This document shows, one piece after another, positions 1 to 10,229 of a stretch of 64,000 bases of DNA. The stretch spans positions 5,282,001 through 5,346,000 of the forward strand of contig NW_018343979.1 in the NCBI RefSeq assembly GCF_002099425.1. The letters run 5' to 3'. The notes below the pieces were generated by a model, which saw nothing but the letters and a program-made list of their open reading frames with translations, did not search any database and was not told the origin of the DNA. The first letter of the stretch is position 1; each line of letters begins with the position of its first letter. Both the position numbers and the translations under genes were made by a program. The stretch is from Phascolarctos cinereus. Lineage: Eukaryota; Chordata; Mammalia; Diprotodontia; Phascolarctidae.

Positions 1-110
1 GTTCTGTACCAGTGTCTCCCATGTCACACAATCAATTCCAAAGTTCTTAAGAGAGACCTTAAGAGTGCCCTTGCACTGCCTTTTCTGACCACCGTGAAAA
101 AAAACACTAT
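1..110 (-). mobile_element. 3' fragment of RTE-like LINE, cut by window edge
   Basis: This stretch aligns by eye with 29401-29495, part of the 3' region of the large LINE at 29.1-33.2 kb. Both share the run ACACAATCAATTCCAAAGTT and the following AAGAGAGAC segment, with scattered differences. It is therefore a second, much shorter copy of the same family in the same orientation, and the rest probably lies left of the window. No coding capacity is visible in this piece. Confidence 0.8.
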
Positions 111-204
111 ATCATTGTATAAATATAACAAGAAGAGCTGTTCTCAAAATATTCTCATTTTCAATTATATCAAGTACACAGTGGTACCTAGGTGACATAA
201 TATA

Positions 205-440
205 TATAATGTTGCACCTGGAGTTAGGAAGGCTGAAGTTCAAATCCTGCCACAATAGATCTATAAGACTGGGGAAACCACTACCTCTCTTAGTTTTGTA
301 AAATTAGAGTAATAGTACCTATCTCAAAAGGATGTTGTAACAATCAGTGAGATCTTATAGATATACAAATACATACACATACATACATACATAAAGTATT
401 TTTAAACATTAAAGTTCCATAAAATATTAGCTATTACTGC
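205..440 (+). mobile_element. MIR/CORE-type tRNA-derived SINE
   Basis: A degraded SINE: a B-box-like part (GAAGTTCAAATCCTGCC), a middle resembling the CTGTGTGACC...CAAGTCACTTAACC region, then GTAAAATTAGAGTAATAGTACCT, the usual MIR/CORE 'GTAAAATGGGGATAATAATAGTACC' motif. It ends with a GTTCCATAAAATATTAGCTATTA tail. A short CATA-type microsatellite (about 360-395) sits inside the 3' half. The degree of decay suggests an old insertion. Confidence 0.75.
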
Positions 441-639
441 ACAATAATTTTTAAGAAACTACAGAGGCAATTGGAATGGGTTATTAGTTTCGTTTATCCT
501 AGGGGCATAACATTCCCTTTTAGCTCTTAAAAATCTATAAGAAATATTTGTGTCTTTTTACTTAATTCTATTCTATGTATATTCCAAAATAAAGGTTTAA
601 AAATAAAACCTTGATAAGACAGGATATGGTAAAATTCCT

Positions 640-870
640 CCAAAATACTTGGGTTCAAGGTATCTGAAAATAGCTTCTATTCTATGTTAACCAACATAAG
701 TCAGGTCTATGAACTTCTCTGAGCCTTAATTTCCTTTTCTATAAAATAGGCATAATAGTACGTGCATGATTTATCTCACAAAATTGTTGTGAGAATGAAA
801 TAAGATAATGTGCCTAAAGCAATTGGTAACTGTTAAGTACTATATAAGTGTAAGGTGCGATTATGAGGAG
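640..870 (+). mobile_element. MIR/CORE-type SINE, decayed
   Basis: The 3' two thirds of a MIR-like SINE: GAACTTCTCTGAGCCTTAAT, then TATAAAATAGGCATAATAGTAC, then TTGTTGTGAGAATGAAATAAG and a TTAAGTACTATATAAGTG tail. The tRNA-like 5' part is too degraded to place exactly. Confidence 0.7.
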
Positions 871-879
871 CTGTGATGA

Positions 880-1242
880 TGCTACTTCAATATTCTTGAT
901 TCCTGTGAACTTAGATACATACCTGACTATTACTGCAAGTTCTGACAACTGAAATGTTCTTAAAGAAGGCCATGGATAAACTTGATTGCATTCTGAGTAG
1001 GGCAGTGTGGATAATGGAAAGACTGGTTGATTGAAACAACTGTGGATGGTTAACCTAGAAAAGAGAAGTCTTAGTGGTGCCACAATAACAATATTCAACT
1101 ATTTGAAGGGCTGTTTTGAGGAAGAAAGTTTAGATTTATTCTGTTCAGTTTGAGAAGGCATAATGATGAAGAAAGGGTGACAGCTACAGGGAAACAAATT
1201 TAGGTTTCACGAGAAGAAAAGCTTTCAAAAATTTAGAATTGA
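880..1242 (+). mobile_element. CR1 LINE 3' end, part 1
   Basis: Matches the amniote CR1 3' region in order: the stretch around AAAGAAGGCCATGGATAAAC, then GGTTAACCTAGAAAAGAG (consensus TTTAGCCTGGAGAAGAG), then TATTTGAAGGGCTGTTTTGAGGAAG. The match breaks at 1243, where L1 sequence begins, and resumes at 2034. It is therefore one CR1 split by an L1. There is no open reading frame of note. Confidence 0.75.
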
Positions 1243-2033
1243 TGATCCAACCATTCTGGAGAGCAATTTGGAAGTATGCCCAAAGGGCTATAAAACTGTG
1301 AACACCCTTTGAACCAGCAATACCACTATTAGGTCTGTATCACAAAGAGATCATAAAAAAGAGAAAAGGACCCACATGTACAAAATATTTATAGCAGCTC
1401 TTTTTGTGGTGGCAAAGAATTGGAAATTGAGGAGATGCCCATCAATTGGAAAATGGCTGAGCAAGTTTGATACATGAATGTAGTGAAATAAAATTGGCTA
1501 TAAGAAATGATGAGCAGGAAGATTTCACAAAAACCTGAAAAGACTTATATGAACTGATGCTGAGTGAAATGAGCAGAACCAGGAGAACATTGTACACGGT
1601 AACAGCAACATTCTAAAATGACCAGCTTTGATAGACTTAGCTCTTCTCCGCAATACAATGATCTAGCACAATTCCAAAAGACTCATGATGGAAAATGCTA
1701 TCCACATCCATAGAAATAACTATTGAGTCTGAATGCAGATTGAAGCATACTATTTTCACTTTTTGTTGTTGTTCCTTTTTTCATTTTTTCTTTCTTGTGT
1801 TTTTTCCCTTTTATTCTAATTCTTCTTTCACAACATAATTAATGTGAAAATATGTTTAATGAGATTGTACATGTATAACCTGTATCAGATTGCTTGCTGT
1901 CTTGGGAGGGGGGAAGGGAGGGAGAGAGGGGAAAAAAAATTGGAACTCAAGATTTTATAATAATGAATGTTGAAAATTATCTCTACATATAATTGGGAAA
2001 ATAAAATTAAATATTATTAAGGAAAAAAAAACC
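1243..2033 (+). mobile_element. L1 LINE, 5'-truncated, inserted into CR1
   Basis: The end of L1 ORF2 plus its 3' UTR. Conceptual translation gives degraded forms of the marsupial ORF2 C-terminus (segments like ELMLSEMSRTRRTLYTVTAT after an AIRNDEQ-like stretch). A GGGAGGGGGGAAGGGAGGG tract and an A-rich tail follow. The element is flanked by near-identical 9-mers, TAGAATTGA at 1234-1242 and TAGAGTTGA at 2034-2042, which look like a target-site duplication. Length is about 0.8 kb against 6 kb or more for a full L1, the normal outcome of incomplete reverse transcription. Confidence 0.88.
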
Positions 2034-2186
2034 TAGAGTTGACCAAAACTGGAATTCGCTGTCTTGAGAAGTAGTAGATTCTACCTCCTTTCTCCATCAC
2101 TGCTTTTCCAGAAGAATCTAAATGGTCAGCTTTCAGTGACATTTCAGTGGATTTCTGGGGACTTCTGAGTTTGATTCTATGATTTC
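2034..2186 (+). mobile_element. CR1 LINE 3' end, part 2
   Basis: The continuation of the CR1 interrupted at 1242: GTTGACCAAAACTGGAATTCG matches the CR1 'GCTGTCCAAAAGTGGAATGGG' segment, followed by GTCTTGAGAAGTAGTAGATTC. It ends in TTTGATTCTATGATTT, the family's typical ATTCTATGATTCT-type terminus. Confidence 0.8.
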
Positions 2187-2554
2187 ATCTTTGCTCTTTC
2201 TATAAGTATAGGTTGCAACATCCTACATAGCTTAATAAATAATTTCATTTGTTTATGTGACCATATGCCTATATACACACATGCACACATACTTCCCTCA
2301 CATACATACACACACACACAGAAAAAAAAAGTTACCTAGCAGCAAACTCTCGTGTTGGAATTGTTATAGTTTTGGTGATAGTGATAATACTATGATGCAA
2401 AATCCAGAGTGAACATTAGTCGGTTCTTTTTGTCTTTTTTTCATCTTTAGCAATCTCTTAGTTCACATTTCTCTTTGTAATTCTAATTATAAGTAGTTTT
2501 GTGTTTTCATATCTGCATAAATTTTTCTTGCCTATATATTTTTCCATGTAAGTT

Positions 2555-2680
2555 GTCTTATTTCTACCATTAAAATGTAAATTCCTTAAAAGCATGGAAT
2601 ATGCCTATTTCCTCTGTTATCTACCCACAATGAGGACTCAATAGTTTGTTGACTTATTAGATGACTGAAATTTTCCACAA
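2555..2680 (+). mobile_element. L2-type LINE 3' end
   Basis: A short old fragment: AATGTAAATTCCTTAAAAGC (consensus AATGTAAGCTCCTTGAGGGC), then ACTCAATAGTTTGTTGACTTATTAGATGA, resembling the L2 terminus with TTGTTGAATGAATGA. A CA-rich microsatellite lies upstream at about 2270-2322. Confidence 0.55.
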
Positions 2681-2689
2681 AGACCTAGC

Positions 2690-3320
2690 CCATTAGAATT
2701 GGAAGGAATCTTTTAGACATTATCTAGTTAATAGTAATTATTATAAAATTACTCTAAAATCATACCAGCCTTGCATTTCTCCATTCCCCCGTATGATACC
2801 CATTTTCATTTCTTTCCAAACTGTAATGTTTCATGTCTCACAGACAAATAACAATGTCACTAGTATAGTGCTATTAAAAAAGTTGGACCTTTCTGTCTGG
2901 GGGAAGAGTGAGGAGACAGTAACTTAACAAAGAAAGATTTTTCAAAGAAAAATAGGCATAAAGAATGTTTTTAAGGAAACACACAGCCAGAAGGAAATAT
3001 GATCTTATCACATGGCAAAGACAAGGGATTACCGGTAAACTCTCTGACTACTCTACTGAATGTACTCATAATGTTAGAAGAAATTCCTCCAACCATTGGA
3101 TGGGCTTCCTGTCATGAATTGATGGAGGACATGTAAAAAGTTCACATACAATAGGTAGGCATGGATGGGCTAAACATTTCCAGCTTGGAGATAACATCAA
3201 AAACAGCAAAATTACAGATTCATTTGTATTTTTGAGGCTTTAAGCATTAGTAGCAAGAAAAAACAGAATATAAAAAAAAATAAAATAAGACACCACTTCA
3301 GAAAATTAAATGTTTCTGAG
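2690..3320. other. AT-rich sequence without recognised gene
   Basis: A possible old SINE scrap at 2695-2760 (AGAATTGGAAGGAATCTTTTAGACATTATCTAG) is followed by sequence I cannot assign. No long reading frame and no clear repeat. The stretch at 3240-3300 is A-rich. Confidence 0.4.
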
Positions 3321-3324
3321 TACT

Positions 3325-3620
3325 GCTCTGAATGACGCATGCTTTTGTGACAGGATGATTAAGCTGCACTGAGCTGTAATGCCAGCAGCCGATCCAGTGG
3401 GCAAAGTGTTGTTACCTATCATCTCAACCTAGCTACTGACCCTTTGGGGAAAATAAAAATCTCATCACCATAATAGAATACTATTCTAGTTAGTCAGCTG
3501 GGAACTCATGAAGTTGTGAGTGTTTTAATTATGCAGCAGGTGTAAAACTACAGTGGTAGATGTGGCCTGGTATAATGCAGAGATACTGCAAAGTGGGAAC
3601 AGGTCATCACATCTTAATTG
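3325..3620. promoter_or_regulatory. Candidate conserved non-coding element
   Basis: A repeat-free stretch of balanced composition inside otherwise AT-rich, repeat-laden DNA. It carries a homeodomain-type TAATTA at 3526-3531 and an E-box CAGGTG at 3537-3542, ten bases apart. It also has several CAGC/GCTG words. No coding frame is open across it. The regulatory call is inferred from composition and motif clustering only; conservation has not been tested. Confidence 0.25.
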
Positions 3621-3844
3621 CCCTTAGCTCCTGTAAATATCCTACTTCTCGGTAGTCATTCTTGTTTGATGGTTGCTTAATTATGCCTCATCTCTGTGGG
3701 GAACTTTAGCTCTGGGAAGTTGTCTAGGATTCTAGGAAGCCAACTAGGTTGAGAAGAAACAATAAAGTTAACACACTTGTCCTGTGTCCTGCACCATGAC
3801 AAACATGGCTTTGTGTTTTCTCAATCTCTGTCTCTGTGATGATA

Positions 3845-4112
3845 TATTAGCTCCTTGGTGAGGGGCATTAATTTCTTCCAGCCACTAGGGCTCCATCTAG
3901 AATAGCACTGTGTAGTAGGGTGTTGCTTAGTAGGTGTTTGCTTAGTAGGGTTGGTTCATGTATATGTGCTTGGTTTTCCCAGCTACTTGAGGGTAGGAAC
4001 CATGTTTTTACCTTCTTTTGTGTCACTATTACCCAAGTCCCATTATGCTGTTGTATGCACAGAGGAGCATAATAAATGTTGACATACTGACTAATCTTTC
4101 TAGACCAAGGAA
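3845..4112 (+). mobile_element. Two adjacent L2-type LINE 3' ends
   Basis: Two overlapping-type matches to the L2 terminus: 3845-3965 (AGCTCCTTGGTGAGGGGCATT ... GTAGGTGTTTGCTTAGTAGG) and 3975-4112 (AGCTACTTGAGGGTAGGAACC ... GCATAATAAATGTTGACATACTGA). Both contain the 'CTTGAGGGCAGGGACTG' and 'TTAATAAATGCTTGTTGA' signatures in decayed form, so these are probably two insertions or a local duplication. Confidence 0.6.
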
Positions 4113-4279
4113 GTACTTGGCTCAATGAATTGGAAGCTTCACATACCTTTCTTGGTATGTCATGTCACACATCATTGATGTCTGCTTCCTTTAGTTGTCC
4201 TGACTTGTAGAAGTAGTGGAAGTTTGAGAGCAGGACCAAAAATGCTTTAAATCACTGTTGATGATGGCTGCAACATTAT

Positions 4280-4351
4280 CTTAGAATCATGTCAGGGTTG
4301 GAAAGGATGTTAAAGCTCATCTTAGAAATGAGAAAATGGAGGCCCAGAGAA
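4280..4351 (-). mobile_element. MIR/Ther-type SINE, left part of a split copy
   Basis: Begins with the typical minus-strand motif TTAGAATCATGTCAGGGTTGGAAAGG and reaches GAAAATGGAGGCCCAGAG, where another SINE interrupts. The expected continuation (CCCAAGGTCACACAG-like) appears only at 4536. Confidence 0.65.
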
Positions 4352-4535
4352 AACATTGGATTTTATGTATAGAAATGGACAAAACAAGAGAAGCCATCTA
4401 ATCTAATTTCATTTATGGATGAAACTGAGGCACAGAGATAAAGGAAATTTCCTATTCTCACCCAGCCAGTAAGTAACGGAGCTGAAATTTAAACTTGAGT
4501 GCAAAACCAGCACTCTTTCCACTACCCCACACTAT
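4352..4535 (-). mobile_element. MIR/Ther-type SINE inserted inside another SINE
   Basis: A second minus-strand SINE: GATGAAACTGAGGCACAGAG, then CACCCAGCCAGTAAGTAACGG, then AACCAGCACTCTTTCCACTACCCCACAC. The short word TATGTA lies at both edges and may be a remnant of the target duplication, but it is too short to rely on. Confidence 0.65.
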
Positions 4536-4625
4536 GTAAAGTAATTTTCCCAAGGGCATGTAAAACCAGTTAGTGATACTACTAGACCCTAGGACTCATC
4601 ACTCCCAATACAATGTCCCTCTGCC
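4536..4625 (-). mobile_element. MIR/Ther-type SINE, right part of the split copy
   Basis: GTAATTTTCCCAAGGGCATGTAAAACCAGTTAGTGAT continues the outer SINE of 4280-4351. It ends with CCCAATACAATGTCCCTCTGCCC, the decayed tRNA-like head in reverse orientation. Confidence 0.6.
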
Positions 4626-5507
4626 CTTCCTATTATGCTAGGATGTCACTAGGCAACTTGAACATTTGAAAATAATTTGGCAGTAGGAGATGCTATGATC
4701 CAAATTTGAACTTTGAAAAATTTGTTCCAGATACCTTTTAAGTGGGGGCTTTCTGTGTGAATGCTGGACAGATAGCTGCTTAACTTCAAATTCACTTAAA
4801 AAATAATTCTTTCTTCTTCTTCTTTTGTCTTGAACAAACATACTCAACAACTTCCAGCTTCAGGTTTCACATCTTATCTTATTGACTCGTTTTTCTCTTT
4901 GTCCTTACCCAAATGCCTCTGCTAATAAGCCTTTAATAGCAATGTGACACAGTTCTTCCTAGTACTAAGTATATATGCCATGTCTAATGTCTCAGTGGAT
5001 AGTATGGTTAATTCTTTACCAGAGTCCCAAATTCTAATGCAGAAGAAATTTAAAATGTTGGTGTTTTTTCCAAAGAAAAAAGGATTAGGAGAAACTATTG
5101 GAACAATTTTAGTAGGAAACATTTTAACAGAATGGTGTCACTTTTGTGGACATATGTCATATATGCCTAGTGGGCCCTCACTGAGCTAATTGAACACACA
5201 GAGTTCTGCAGGCCATTTTCAATAATACAATATACTCTGAATATTTCAAATGACTATTCACTATGTCTCTGATATACATTTTTCTCACAGACACTGAATG
5301 AATCTCACTGACATCCTAGCAGGACATTAGAAATGGGAGAACCACACCCTTTCTAAATGAATACCTCTCAGTTCTTTTGGCCTGGAGCCCATTTTACCAC
5401 TGATTGTCATATCCCATAATGTTTAAGCAGTGGAATAGAAGTGACTTTAGAGTTTGTTGTATTATGCCATGAAGACGTTTCTGGTAATTACTGAAACATA
5501 CTAAATA
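4626..5507. other. Unassigned AT-rich sequence
   Basis: No repeat family recognised. Short reading frames of 66-81 codons occur on both strands over the same bases (about 4922-5189). None resembles a known protein, and opposing frames of this size are expected by chance in AT-rich DNA. Confidence 0.4.
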
Positions 5508-5525
5508 CCATTAAATTGTTATTTA

Positions 5526-6129
5526 TTTATTTAATTTTTAGTGTTCAACATTCACTTTGATGAGATTTTAAGTTCCAAATTTTCTCCCCCTGCCTCCCGT
5601 CTTCCCGCCCCAAGATGGCATGCAATTTGACATATGCTATACATGTACGATCATATTAAACATATGAGTCATAATGTGAAAGAAGAATCAGAATAAAAGA
5701 GAAAAACCATGAGAAAGAAGAAAAAAAAACAGAAAAAAAAGAGAGAATAGTATGCTTTGATCTGCATTCAGACTCCATAATTCTTTCTCTGGATGTGGTT
5801 AACATTTTCCACTATGACTCTTTTGGAATTGTCTTAGATGATTGTATTGCTGAGAAGAGTTAAGTCTACCAAAGCTTGGTCATCGGACAACATTGCTGCT
5901 ACTGTATACAATGTTCTCCTGGTTCTGCTCACTTCACCCAGCATCAGTTCATAAAAGTCTTTCCAGGATTTTCTGAATTCAACCTGCTCATCATTTCTTA
6001 CAGCACAATAGTATCCCATTATATTCATATCCACAACTTGTTCACATATTCCCCAATTAATGGGCATCCCCTCAATTTCCAATTCTTTACCAACATAAAA
6101 ACTGCTATAAACACTTTTTTACATGTATG
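5526..6129 (-). mobile_element. L1 LINE 3' end with 18-bp target-site duplication
   Basis: The minus-strand L1 terminus. Translation of 5834-6082 gives the end of ORF2, with segments such as GYYCAVRNDEQVEFRKSWKD and ELMLGEVSRTRRTLYTVAAM, close to the L1 C-terminal YYSAIKRNE-type block. The 3' UTR contains the CTCCCCCTGCCTCCCG tract. The insertion is framed by CCATTAAATTGTTATTTA (5508-5525) and CCATTAAATTCTTATTTA (6130-6147), 17 of 18 identical, as expected for L1 target-primed reverse transcription. Only one to a few changes in the duplication and a still-open C-terminal frame suggest it is younger than the other L1 scraps here. Confidence 0.92.
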
Positions 6130-6147
6130 CCATTAAATTCTTATTTA

Positions 6148-7175
6148 CTCCAGCAATTATATATCACTTAAATTATTTAAATGCTAAATATTTCTGTTTG
6201 CACTCACAGTTCCAATTTAAGGTTGAGGTCATTTGACTCCATGTTTGCTTATATATGGTAGGATCTTATAGAATTCTTCCTAGGATTTTTCTTTTCTGCC
6301 ACAATTATTCTCATAATGGACTTTTTGCAAATACTCACAATGAGAACTACAATATGAGATGACCAAATATGCTTTATTACCTTTGGACATGAAAGAAAAC
6401 CAATTCCACCATTTTTGAATTTGTGCTTCCATAGAGAAACCCGAGACATCCTTCCAACTAGTTTCTTTTCATTCTATTTTTTTTTTAATTAACAACTATT
6501 TGTTTTCTCTCTTCACCTCTTCCTGCTTTTACTGAAAATATCAGGGTGTGGAGATGACTAGGAAATTATGTGGAGGCCTGGTTCCAGGTTACATACAATG
6601 AAAGCCTACCAATCAGAGCCTAATGGTGGAGCAAACTATGAGGTTCTGCTGCAGGTATGGCAGAGTGGAGGGTTGTGGTAGGGCCAAGCAACATGGTATG
6701 GAGACCACTGGACAAGAATTTCCCCTTAAAATTCCAACAGCTATATTAAAGTATATAGACAACATAAAAGCTGGTGCATACTAACCTCTTTTCCACTCAG
6801 TTACAGCTACATATTTCTATTAGTGCAGCAGTAGAAGGGGGCATATAGGATTAAAGCCCAATTTGTAATTTTCTCTGATGGCATACAATAGTCAAAGAAT
6901 ACATTCCTAAGAGGCCAACCTCTTGATGAGGTTTGTTTGTTTGTTTGTTTTTTATAATTATCTAGGCTAGTCCTCAAGAGGGAAAAAAAGCTTACTCTGT
7001 TGCCAGAACCATACATGAAACCTTTCCCTGATAGTAAAACTTGTCAGAACTGGTGCTTTTTAGGCATATCTTCCAAGAGTCCAGTCATGATGAGGCATAA
7101 ACTGTTTTATTTGTGCTATTAAATATATAAGTATGTGTCTGAATGCAATATAATTTGAGAAAGGAGAGGATAACT
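6148..7175. other. Unassigned sequence
   Basis: No recognisable gene or repeat family, apart from a (TTTG)n run at 6931-6953. The segment 6540-6710 is less AT-rich than its surroundings (GTGGAGATGACTAGG ... GGTAGGGCCAAGCAAC), but it has no open frame and no recognised match. Confidence 0.4.
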
Positions 7176-7179
7176 AACT

Positions 7180-7290
7180 AGGGACATTGGGAAGTGGTGC
7201 CCTATAGCTAGTAAATGCCTGGCCCAAGAATCAAATCAGAGTCCAAGCCCTCTTTCTATTTTGGCACAGCATCTTTTGTGATTGTGTGGA
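7180..7290 (-). mobile_element. MIR-type SINE remnant
   Basis: A decayed minus-strand SINE core: CCCTATAGCTAGTAAATGCC, then AATCAAATCAGAGTCCAAGCCCTCTTTCTATTTTGGCACAGC, matching the end of MIR-like elements read in reverse. Confidence 0.5.
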
Positions 7291-7980
7291 GGTAGATATG
7301 ATCATGTGTCACATGGACAAAATCACATTTCAGTTTGTTTGATCATTCAGATATGGCTTAAGAGTGAAATGACTTAGATGAAGGGTACATTTGAATGAAA
7401 AATGGTACAATCAATAACTTGTTGTCTCCAGAATTGTGACATTAGAGCAAACACATGTTTTCTTAGAATTTTAAGATCAGAAATTCTCATGTGGCTTGGG
7501 TAAAGGCCTCAAATGATTTCTAAGAGATTGGTAGTTAAGCTTTGTTTTGTGTGTCTATTTGTGTGTGTGTTTCCTTTTCACATCTATCACCATTATCACA
7601 TTTACTAACCTGTCATTTAACTGTTATGGTCCACTGAGCAATGCGTTTCACAGTAGTCAAAAAATTTGAATGAAGCTCTGACATATTGTGCTGCTGTATT
7701 TCATTCTACATATGCAAACCAGGATGATTCAATATCCTTACTTTCACTGCATGTTATATATGAGACACCTCAAACATCAGAGAGGAGGGAATATGTCATT
7801 TTGCCCATCTTTATCTGTACTCTGTGCTTCTTTGGTGGTCAGCATTCTAATAGCAATAATTCTGAATAATATATTATATATAATTTTGAGTCAATACATT
7901 GATCATCATCATTATCATCACCACTGCCATTATGTTTAAGAAGAAAAACAAAGAATAATGTTTTATTATACCCAAAAAAC
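7291..7980. other. Unassigned AT-rich sequence
   Basis: No repeat family or gene recognised. Two overlapping plus-strand frames (67 and 83 codons, 7666-7939) end in a His-rich run encoded by a CAT-rich microsatellite near 7900-7930. That is a low-complexity artefact rather than a protein signature. Confidence 0.4.
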
Positions 7981-7984
7981 CTTA

Positions 7985-8225
7985 TAGACCTCACCTAAAT
8001 TTATATTCTGGCTTTGCCACCTACTACCTGTAACCATGGCCAAATTATTTAATCATAACTCACACATTTATAGTGCTTTAAGTTTTATTTTTACCATCCT
8101 TCTTTATACATGAGACAAAGTTCAGACTGTCACTTGCTTAGATAACTGCAAAAGCCAAGATTTGAACAGAACTTTCCTACCTATCTTGAAGTAAATCAAG
8201 TTCTGTTTCTACTACATCACACTGC
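7985..8225. mobile_element. Two MIR-type SINE pieces, head to head
   Basis: 7985-8055 reads as a plus-strand SINE middle (GGCTTTGCCACCTACTACCTGTAACCATGGCCAAATTATTTAATC). 8060-8225 reads as a minus-strand SINE, from TTTATAGTGCTTTAAGTTTT through GATTTGAACAGAACTTTCC to CTACTACATCACACTGCTG. Both are well decayed. Confidence 0.6.
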
Positions 8226-8529
8226 TGTCTTGGCCAGCTCAGTATCCTCATGGGTGACATTAAATGTTAGGACTGGATGTTGAGTCCTTCTAAGCATGCA
8301 ATCCTATATTTTGTATGAAATACCTTAATTAGCAAGATGTTTCATTAATTATACAAGACCCTAGTTGACAACTATCAAGTTTTAACCACCATTTGGATAT
8401 AGGAATGATGAATTCAGAATCAGACCCCATTTGTAAACACTCTTTTTGGTTTTAAGTACCATTTCAACAAATTCCTTTGTGAGCTTAATGATCTCAAATG
8501 AACTGAATGATCTCAAATTCATAACATAT

Positions 8530-9012
8530 CCAAAGAACCTGGGAAGTTTAGCCTGGTGAAGAAAAAATTTTGGTGTGGTTATGATAGCTTTATCCAAAAG
8601 AAGGAGAACTGGAGATAACCACATTCAAAGATTTATTGGGGTGGGGGAAAAGCTAGGGATTTTTAGCCTGGTGAAAAGAAGACTAGTGGGAGCATGATCT
8701 TCAAAAGTTTAATGACTGTCTTTTACAAGGAAGATTATATCCATTGTACACATCACTGAAATTAGAAGTAGGAACAATGGGCAGAAATGCCAATAAGTCA
8801 AATTTCAATTAACTATAATGAAACATTTCATAACAATTAGAACTATCTCAAAATGAATGTGTTGTTTAAGGAGGGAGTCAGTTCTCCCTGACTGTACGTC
8901 TTCATGTCATGGATGGATGATTATTTGTTTGGAATGTCATAGGTGATTTTCTATTATGTATGAGTGACTTCAAATAATCTTTGAATAATCTCCAATTCTG
9001 AGATTCTATGAT
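8530..9012 (+). mobile_element. CR1 LINE 3' end, with an internal repeat
   Basis: The core runs from TTTTTAGCCTGGTGAAAAGAAGAC (8658) through CATTTCATAACAATTAGAAC and GGATGGATGATTATTTGTTTGGAATGTC to AATTCTGAGATTCTATGATTCTT, the canonical CR1 end. About 115 bases upstream (8548) a similar TTTAGCCTGGTGAAGAAAAAA segment occurs. Either two CR1 copies abut or part of the element was duplicated. Confidence 0.78.
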
Positions 9013-10225
9013 TCTTATGACTTGTAATAACACTTAGAATCATTCTTTCACCAGTTGGAAAACAAAGGGAGTAAGAGTATTATTTCTCTAATATCAGTAT
9101 TATCTAAGGAACAATAGCAATCTGATGTGGATATGATGCTAATTAAATGATTTGCTCTCAAGTCTTGAATCTGACCTTTTTAATTAATTGGAAAAAAAAA
9201 TAAAACAAAACATACTATGGGGCACTGTAGAAATGATGCCAATCCAATAATTTGGTCCCACAGTCTTCAATATGAAATTTCTAGTTAATTAAAACTTTTT
9301 TTTTTACAAAGCATATTTTTGATTTGCTTTGAGCTTCCACCAAAAGTACTGAATTTGCCCAAGGGACCTTTTCTGTTTGAATTCCATTGCTGCCTTATTT
9401 CAGGCAGGTAAAAGACTTTCTGTTACAGGCTTCAGATTGTTTAAGATTTGTAAAAGTGCCACCAAAGATGGCAATGTCAAAATCAGCAATGATGCATATA
9501 AAATACTTAACCCAGCTGTGTAGCCATAGAAAAAAATAGCTAAAATATGCATCAATGAAAGCAGAAATGGAAAAATCAGTTAAAATAATAGTAGCTTTCA
9601 GTGCAGCCTCACACTCTTTGTGAAGCAATACTGTTAAAGGTGTCTCCACATGAAATCACTTATCTATACTCATTGAAAGAAAAGTGAACTGCACTTAAGT
9701 AGTATCCTAGTGGCATGATATATATTTTTTTGCATTTTAATAAGAGGCCTTTGATTGTATGCTTTGCCACACTTTTTGTTAATAGGGGCCTACTCAAATG
9801 ATAGCTTCAAAATGCAAACTTATATAACAATGAGCTAGAGGTTTGTTTTTGTTGAAAACTCAAGAAGTTAATTTCTTTCTAAAATGGAGACCCACATTGT
9901 CTCATTCTGGCATAAAAGTTGTGTGACTGATTCATGACAAAGTCATGCTATTATATGTGTTTTGTGTGCATGTGCCCATGGGATTAGGAAAACAATGTTC
10001 TATTTGTTCCAGAGATTGAAGTAGAGTATACAGATGATGAGAGGCAGAATTTCCATCAATTTTTGAGAGGAAGGGGAGAGTAAAAATGATTGACTTACTT
10101 CCAGTTTTGAGTGAATAAAATAGCCTGATTGATTTCTCCACCACTTAATTTTGTTTTCTTCCTCATTATTATTACTATCATCATCATCTTCTTCTTAATC
10201 ATCTCCTTTTTTATAATTATTAAAA
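9013..10225. other. Unassigned sequence
   Basis: No repeat family recognised over 1.2 kb. An 84-codon minus-strand frame at 9395-9649 was inspected as a possible processed pseudogene; its hydrophobic central part and Cys-containing ends did not match any family I know. A minus-strand 70-codon frame at 9932-10144 is likewise unremarkable. An ATCATCATCATCTTCTTCTT microsatellite lies near 10175-10200. Confidence 0.4.
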
Positions 10226-10229
10226 ATTT

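Noticed and set aside
9395-9649. Possible processed pseudogene on the minus strand
   Set aside because: I could not match the 84-residue translation to any family, and there is no poly-A tail or target duplication to support retroposition.
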